The position numbers were made by a program, and so were the translations under genes. Positions 34,745-39,130 of a DNA stretch of 39,130 bases are shown one piece after another. Source of the DNA: CAZAKZ01 sp964485695 (GTDB lineage: Bacteria > Planctomycetota > JAFGQW01); the NCBI GenBank assembly GCA_964485695.1, contig CAZAKZ010000040.1:1-39130 (forward strand), given 5' to 3'. The notes beneath the pieces are model-generated. The model made no database searches. It saw only the letters and a program-made list of their open reading frames with translations, and was not told the origin of the DNA. Within the stretch, counting starts at the first letter, position 1. Each line of letters opens with the position of its first letter.

Positions 34745-35416
34745 ATGATCCGATTTGAAAACGTGGTGAAAGTCTTCCCGCAGGGCGGGCGGGAGGTTAC
34801 GGCCCTGGACGACGTGACCCTCGCCGTCGAGGAGGGCGATTTCCTGGTGGTCACGGGCCCCTCGGGATCGGGGAAGTCGACTCTGCTCCACCTGGCTGGC
34901 GGACTGGACCTGCCCACCCGAGGCCGGGTCAAGGTGGCCGGCGCCTCGACCTCCAACATGTCCGACCTGGACCTCACCCTGCTCAGGCGCAGGAACATCG
35001 GCTTCATCTTCCAGTTCTTCAACCTCATGCCGGCCCTCACTGTTGAGGAAAACACGGCGCTACCTCTGCTCCTCGACGGAAACCGGTTGCCTGTCATACG
35101 GGACCGCGTGCGCCGCCTCCTGGACGAGGTGGGCCTCACACCCCGCCTCGGCCACCGCCCGGCGGAACTGTCCGGCGGTGAGATGCAACGATCCGCCATC
35201 GCCCGCGCCCTGGTGACCGATCCCGACATCGTCCTGGCTGACGAACCCACAGGCAACCTCGATTCCGGGAGCGGCCGGGAGATCCTCGAGATCCTGAGGT
35301 CCATGACCCAGCAGCGGGACCGCCGCCGCACCGTGGTCATGGTCACCCATGATCCGGAAGCCGCCGCCTTCGGCGACCGCCGGGTGACGCTCCGCGACGG
35401 ACGCCTGGTCCCATGA
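34745..35416 (+). CDS. ABC transporter ATPase, LolD/MacB type
   Basis: This 223-residue ATP-binding subunit of a type VII (mechanotransmission) ABC system has Walker A GPSGSGKST (38-46), Q-loop FIFQFFNLMP (about 88-97), signature LSGGEMQR (142-149), Walker B DIVLADEP (161-168) and the switch His in VTHDPEA. The D-loop reads GNLDSGSG. The short size and the FQ-x-FNL-x-P-x-LT-x-x-EN text are typical of LolD, MacB and FtsE relatives. It overlaps the permease gene by 4 nt (ATGA). LolD proper works with LolC/E. Here a single large permease follows, so the substrate is unknown: lipoprotein, lipid or peptide. Confidence 0.92.
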   Translation: MIRFENVVKVFPQGGREVTALDDVTLAVEEGDFLVVTGPSGSGKSTLLHLAGGLDLPTRGRVKVAGASTSNMSDLDLTLLRRRNIGFIFQFFNLMPALTVEENTALPLLLDGNRLPVIRDRVRRLLDEVGLTPRLGHRPAELSGGEMQRSAIARALVTDPDIVLADEPTGNLDSGSGREILEILRSMTQQRDRRRTVVMVTHDPEAAAFGDRRVTLRDGRLVP

Positions 35417-37971
35417 CCCCACTGCTCAGGTTCTTCTCCTGGCGCCACAACCGCCGCCACCGGCTCCGGTTGCTGCTGGCGCTCAGCAGCATCGCCCTGG
35501 GCGTGGCCCTCTACGTGTCCATGCAGGTCTCCCACATCAGCACGGTGAAGGCCTTTGAGACGGCGGCGAAAAGGCTCTCGGGCAGAGCCGAGTACACCGT
35601 CACTCTGCGGGACCGGATCGGAGTGGACGAAAAGGCCCTCGAGGTCGCGGAATCGGTGCCGGGTGTCACGGCCGCCCCGGCCCTCGAGGTGAGCGCCACC
35701 TTTCCCGACCTGGAGGAGGGTGCGGTGCTGGTGCTGGGCGTCGACCTCAAGCGCGAGGGAAAGCTCCGCAAGTTCTCGGATACCCGGGGCGCCCGCATCG
35801 ACTTCCTCCGCCTCATGCTGGACGACTCCGCCATCCTCCTCACCCGGTCCTTCTCTGACCGCAATCGCATCCGCCTCGGAGACGCCCTGCGCCTGAGCTG
35901 CGCCGTGGGCGTCCGGACCGTGCGCGTGGCCGGCATCCTCGCCGACGAGGGCGCCGCCGGCGTTCTCGGCGGCAACCTGGCCGTCATGAAGATCCGCACC
36001 GTGCAGCGTTTCTTCGGGAAAGCCCGGTTCTACGACCGTATCGACGTGGCCTCCACCGCGGATCCCGTGGACCCGGCCCGCCTCCGGAAGGCCCTCGGCC
36101 CGGGGTACGAGGTCAGGCCGGTCAAGGCCCGGAGCAGCGTCCTCGACGTGGTGCTGTCCCGCATCCGGGCGCTGGTGGTCGTCAGCCTCATCGCGCTCCT
36201 GGTGGGCCTCTTCATCATCTACCTCTCGGTGTCCATCGGCGTGGTGGAACGGTCCCGGGACATCGGCATCCTCCGCGCCCTCGGCGCCTCTCGCTGTCAG
36301 ATCTTGGTACTGCTCCTGACCGAAGCCGGCTGCCTCGGCGTGGCCGGTTCCGCTCTCGGCATCGCGGGGGGATACTTCCTCGCCCGATGGCTCATCCACG
36401 TCACGGCCCGGAGCGTCAACACGCTGGTTCACGTGGTGGAGGCCGGCGAGGTGGCCCTGCCTCCCATGGTCCTGACCACCGCCCTGGCGGCCGGCACCCT
36501 GACCGCCCTTCTGGCCGCCCTCTTTCCGGCCCTCCGGGCCACCCGCATCTCGCCCCTCGAGGCCCTCCGCCCCGCCATCCGCGGCTTCCGGATGGTGAGC
36601 GAGTATCGCACGAGCTTCCGCGTCGGCACGGTGTGCGTGGTCCTCGCCTCGGCGGGCGTCCTGGGAGCCTATCAGGCGCTTCCGTCCTGGGCCGGCCTCG
36701 CCCTCACCGCCCTGATCTTTCTGGGCATGGCCCTGATCCTCCCCCGCATCACCCTCTGGATATCCACGGCGCTACGTGCCCCACTACGGTTCCTGTTCCG
36801 CGTGGAGGGGTACCTCGCCGCAGACAACATCCTCCAGTATCCGCAGCGCACGGCCCTCACGGTCACCGCCCTGGGCGGCGCCCTGGCCATGCTCGTCGCC
36901 TCGGCAGCCACCCTCACCTCCTTTCACGTCTCGGTGGGCCGGTGGATGGACAAGCAATTCCCCTTCGACCTCACCATCTGGCCGGCCAGCCTGTCCCGGT
37001 CCGTCTACTCCGACGAATGTCTTCCCCGGGAAATGGAGGCGCGGGTGAAGGCCGTAGAGGGAATCGACCACGCCTACTGCCTCCGGGTGGTGTTCCAGAA
37101 ATTCGCGGACACCGACGTCCTCCTCATCGCGGTGGACATCCGGGGATTCAAGAAGGCCCGGGAGCGAAAGAACGACCCCTTCGTCGGGCCCCTGAAGAAG
37201 GCCGAGGAGCTCGAGGCCTTCGACCGAGGGGAGACCGTGGGCATGTCCAGCAACTTCGGCGTCCTGCACGGTCTCCGGGTGGGCGACACCCTCACCCTCG
37301 CAACCCGAGCGGGGCCGCGTACCTTCCGCATCTCGTACGAGATGGAGGACTACTCGTATCCCCTGGGCACCCTGTTCGTGGGCCTGGGCGCGTACCTCGA
37401 CCTGTGGAAGGATCCCGCCCTGTCCTTCATCGACCTCCAGGTAGCCGACGGCCACGCGGCGAGCGACGTCCGGACCCGCCTCGGTAAGATGCTCGCGAAG
37501 GAATACGGCGCCTTCGTCTACACGGCCGAGGACATCAAGGCCTTTGGCCGCGAGGCCCTCGACCAGTCCTTCACCCTGACCTACGTCCAGGTCTTCGTCT
37601 CCATGGTCATCGGTTTCTTCGGCATCGTGAACACCCTGCTCATCTCCGTGCTCCGCCGCACCCGGGAGATCGGGCTCCTGAGATCGGTGGGCATGTCCCG
37701 GAAGCAGGTGGCCCGCACCGTGGTGGTAGAATCTCTCTTCATCGCCTTGGTGGGCGGCGCCTCCGGCATCCTGTGGGGCCTGGCCGCGGCCGCCTTCCCG
37801 GTGGCGAGCCACGTCCTCCGCCTCTCGGGCTTCACCCTCCCATTCATCGTGCCCTGGCCCACCGTCTTCGGCGCCCTGGCGACAGCCCTGGTCATCGGAT
37901 TCGTGGCCAGCCTGGTGCCGGCCTGGCGGGCAGCGCGACTCAACGTGCTGGAGGCGGTGGGGTACGAGTAA
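35413..37971 (+). CDS. ABC transporter permease with two FtsX domains
   Basis: This 852-residue inner-membrane permease partners the preceding ATPase. The first half has an N-terminal helix (about 24-42), a periplasmic MacB-like domain (about 45-245) and an FtsX domain with three helices (about 250-390), containing VVERSRDIGILRALGAS and TRISPLEALRP. Two further helices lie around 400-460. The second half repeats the plan: helix near 485-505, periplasmic domain, and a C-terminal FtsX domain (about 725-845) with RRTREIGLLRSVGMS and AARLNVLEAVGYE. This tandem ten-helix layout is that of DUF214/YbbP-like permeases rather than MacB or LolC (four helices). Export or extraction of envelope lipids or lipoproteins is the likely job, by family. 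Confidence 0.92.
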   Translation: MTPLLRFFSWRHNRRHRLRLLLALSSIALGVALYVSMQVSHISTVKAFETAAKRLSGRAEYTVTLRDRIGVDEKALEVAESVPGVTAAPALEVSATFPDLEEGAVLVLGVDLKREGKLRKFSDTRGARIDFLRLMLDDSAILLTRSFSDRNRIRLGDALRLSCAVGVRTVRVAGILADEGAAGVLGGNLAVMKIRTVQRFFGKARFYDRIDVASTADPVDPARLRKALGPGYEVRPVKARSSVLDVVLSRIRALVVVSLIALLVGLFIIYLSVSIGVVERSRDIGILRALGASRCQILVLLLTEAGCLGVAGSALGIAGGYFLARWLIHVTARSVNTLVHVVEAGEVALPPMVLTTALAAGTLTALLAALFPALRATRISPLEALRPAIRGFRMVSEYRTSFRVGTVCVVLASAGVLGAYQALPSWAGLALTALIFLGMALILPRITLWISTALRAPLRFLFRVEGYLAADNILQYPQRTALTVTALGGALAMLVASAATLTSFHVSVGRWMDKQFPFDLTIWPASLSRSVYSDECLPREMEARVKAVEGIDHAYCLRVVFQKFADTDVLLIAVDIRGFKKARERKNDPFVGPLKKAEELEAFDRGETVGMSSNFGVLHGLRVGDTLTLATRAGPRTFRISYEMEDYSYPLGTLFVGLGAYLDLWKDPALSFIDLQVADGHAASDVRTRLGKMLAKEYGAFVYTAEDIKAFGREALDQSFTLTYVQVFVSMVIGFFGIVNTLLISVLRRTREIGLLRSVGMSRKQVARTVVVESLFIALVGGASGILWGLAAAAFPVASHVLRLSGFTLPFIVPWPTVFGALATALVIGFVASLVPAWRAARLNVLEAVGYE

Positions 37972-37976
37972 GGAGT

Positions 37977-38981
37977 CTAATCGAACGACGCCAGCTCGTA
38001 CGCCGTCTCGTAGGCGGCCTCGATCACCGGAAGCGGCGCATCATCCTGAAACATGTGGGACCCGGAGAAGATGAAAGACCCTGAATCCTTGAGCAGGCCG
38101 AAGACGCGCTTCACCTCGGCACGAACCTCGTCCGAGGACATCACCGGCAGGGCCGTGATCGTATCGAGGCCGCCCATTATGCAGACCTCATTCCCCAGGA
38201 TCTCCCGCGTCCGGGCAAAGGACATCCCGGCGGATTCCTGCACCGGATGGAGGCCGCTCACCCCCAGCTTTTTCACGCCGTCCAGCACAAGAGTTATATC
38301 CCCGTCGCTGTGGAGAAGGACAGGAACGTCGTGGGTGCGTGCGACGTCGATGATGACCTTCTCCGTCGGATAGATCATCTCCCACCAGAGTTCCGGACTG
38401 AACATCAGGGTGTTCTGCTGGCCCCAGTCGTCCGACACCTCGATGATGTCGGCGCCCGCCCGGATGGCGTTCTCCGCTGCCGCCGCCCCCCACTCCGCCA
38501 GGCGGTGGAACATCTTCCGGGTCTTTTCCTTCTCGGCCAGCAGGTTGAGCAGGGCCTCCTCGGTGCCCGGCAGGCCGCCGCGCTCGTAGAGAAACTGCGA
38601 GGACTCGAAAATGCCCCAGACGTTCACGAGCACCGGCATGTCTTTTTCCTTGTAGGCAAGCGCTTCGTTGACGCTCAGGAACAGGTCGCCGTCGCAGCGC
38701 ATGTCGAGGAGTTCGGGCGAGGTCGGATCTATGGGCTCCATGTCGAGATAGTCATCGAGGGTCAGTGGCCGCTCGTGCTCCTCCAGCCTGCCGAAGGGAA
38801 ACCGCGGCAGGAACGCCGTCACGATGTCGATGTGGTGCTGCTTGCAGAAGCCGTCAACGTGGCCGTATTTCTCATTGACCCGCTCCCGCACGCCGGGATT
38901 CCACCCGGCAAAGACGTTGAGCGGCACGCGGTCCGGCCGTTCATTGCGAAGGGTCTTCATCACTCGCTCGTACGAGGTCAT
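37977..38981 (-). CDS. UroD-like / corrinoid-methyltransferase-family protein
   Basis: This 334-residue TIM-barrel protein is of the uroporphyrinogen decarboxylase superfamily. Visible family text includes MTSYERVMKTLRNERPDRVP at the N-terminus, EVSDDWGQQNTLMFSPELW, VLLHSDGDITLVLDGVKKLG and CIMGGLDTITALP. It is the divergent group (MtaA/CmuA-like and unassigned relatives), often present in several copies in Planctomycetota, Lentisphaerota and similar genomes, and not the haem-pathway HemE. A role in one-carbon or methyl-transfer metabolism is family inference only. GGAG lies about 7 nt before the start. It is convergent with the ABC permease gene, 5 nt away. Confidence 0.85.
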   Translation of the reverse strand: MTSYERVMKTLRNERPDRVPLNVFAGWNPGVRERVNEKYGHVDGFCKQHHIDIVTAFLPRFPFGRLEEHERPLTLDDYLDMEPIDPTSPELLDMRCDGDLFLSVNEALAYKEKDMPVLVNVWGIFESSQFLYERGGLPGTEEALLNLLAEKEKTRKMFHRLAEWGAAAAENAIRAGADIIEVSDDWGQQNTLMFSPELWWEMIYPTEKVIIDVARTHDVPVLLHSDGDITLVLDGVKKLGVSGLHPVQESAGMSFARTREILGNEVCIMGGLDTITALPVMSSDEVRAEVKRVFGLLKDSGSFIFSGSHMFQDDAPLPVIEAAYETAYELASFD

Positions 38982-39093
38982 GTCGCGCTCCGAAAAATTT
39001 CACGGGACTCTCAGCCGCATCGCATCGATCACGGTCCGGTCAACAGGATCCTGAAATCCCGCGTAGGCGTCAAACGGTAGGTGTATTATCCAA

Positions 39094-39105
39094 GGACATA
39101 TGTCC
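39094..39105. promoter_or_regulatory. 12-bp perfect palindrome upstream of the UroD-like gene
   Basis: GGACATATGTCC is a perfect dyad about 115 bp before the start. A possible minus-strand -10 (GATAAT, 39090-39085) lies just downstream of it. This is compatible with a repressor or activator site, but no good -35 is evident. Confidence 0.35.
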
Positions 39106-39130
39106 GGAAAATAGCCTTTGAACATGCACA

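Noticed and set aside
34723..36432. A 569-codon minus-strand frame across the ABC transporter genes
   Set aside because: It is an antisense shadow of two well-supported genes, with low-complexity Arg/Gly/Asp-rich text.

Overview
The window is a GC-rich bacterial chromosome segment with dense, mostly short-spaced operons. No rRNA, tRNA, CRISPR array or transposase is visible. The taxon is an inference. Two secreted proteins (3596-4582 and 28194-29672) share a C-terminal domain of a type I associate with Planctomycetota. The arginine enzymes are of the type known from Bacteroidota, and the UroD-like protein is of a kind common in Planctomycetota, Lentisphaerota and similar lineages. I suggest a Planctomycetota-like or related lineage, with low confidence.

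Layout: 1-928, two BamE-like small envelope proteins. 945-3191 (-), a PiT-family phosphate transporter with a PhoU-like tail, with 11-bp-spaced direct repeats upstream. 3596-4582, a secreted protein followed by a strong terminator. 4667-13934, an arginine regulon in tight translational coupling: argR, argG, an unrecognised P-loop NTPase, argC, argD, argF' (acylornithine carbamoyltransferase), argB, an M20 deacylase and argH. It encodes the N-acylated route, in which carbamoylation precedes deacylation. The specificity position of ArgF' is Ala90, which predicts N-succinylornithine rather than N-acetylornithine as substrate. No glutamate N-acyltransferase lies in the cluster.

13979-15790 (-) holds a small lipoprotein and a cysteine-synthase-like enzyme. 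16072-22752 (+) is the most unusual part. It is a four-gene operon encoding a SLOG-like protein with two pairs of membrane helices, a patatin phospholipase, a Nudix hydrolase, and a 914-residue RelA/SpoT synthetase fused to TPR-like, coiled-coil, SLOG-like and RyR domains. It reads as a nucleotide-signal system: synthetase and sensor in one chain, two possible membrane-acting effectors, and a possible signal-degrading enzyme. It looks like an anti-phage or stress module in which a RelA/SpoT enzyme takes the place of the CD-NTase of CBASS.

22774-27950 (-) is a reductive-pyrimidine-catabolism operon: beta-ureidopropionase, dihydropyrimidinase, CoA-acylating semialdehyde dehydrogenase and class III aminotransferase, with a good promoter. 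28194-29672 (-) is a secreted beta-helix protein. 29981-31879 is htpG. A 162-bp imperfect palindrome with a perfect DnaA box in each arm (31974-32135) separates htpG from leuS (32174-34717). leuS is followed by a LolD/MacB-type ABC ATPase and its two-FtsX-domain permease (34745-37971). A UroD-like protein (37977-38981, -) closes the window.
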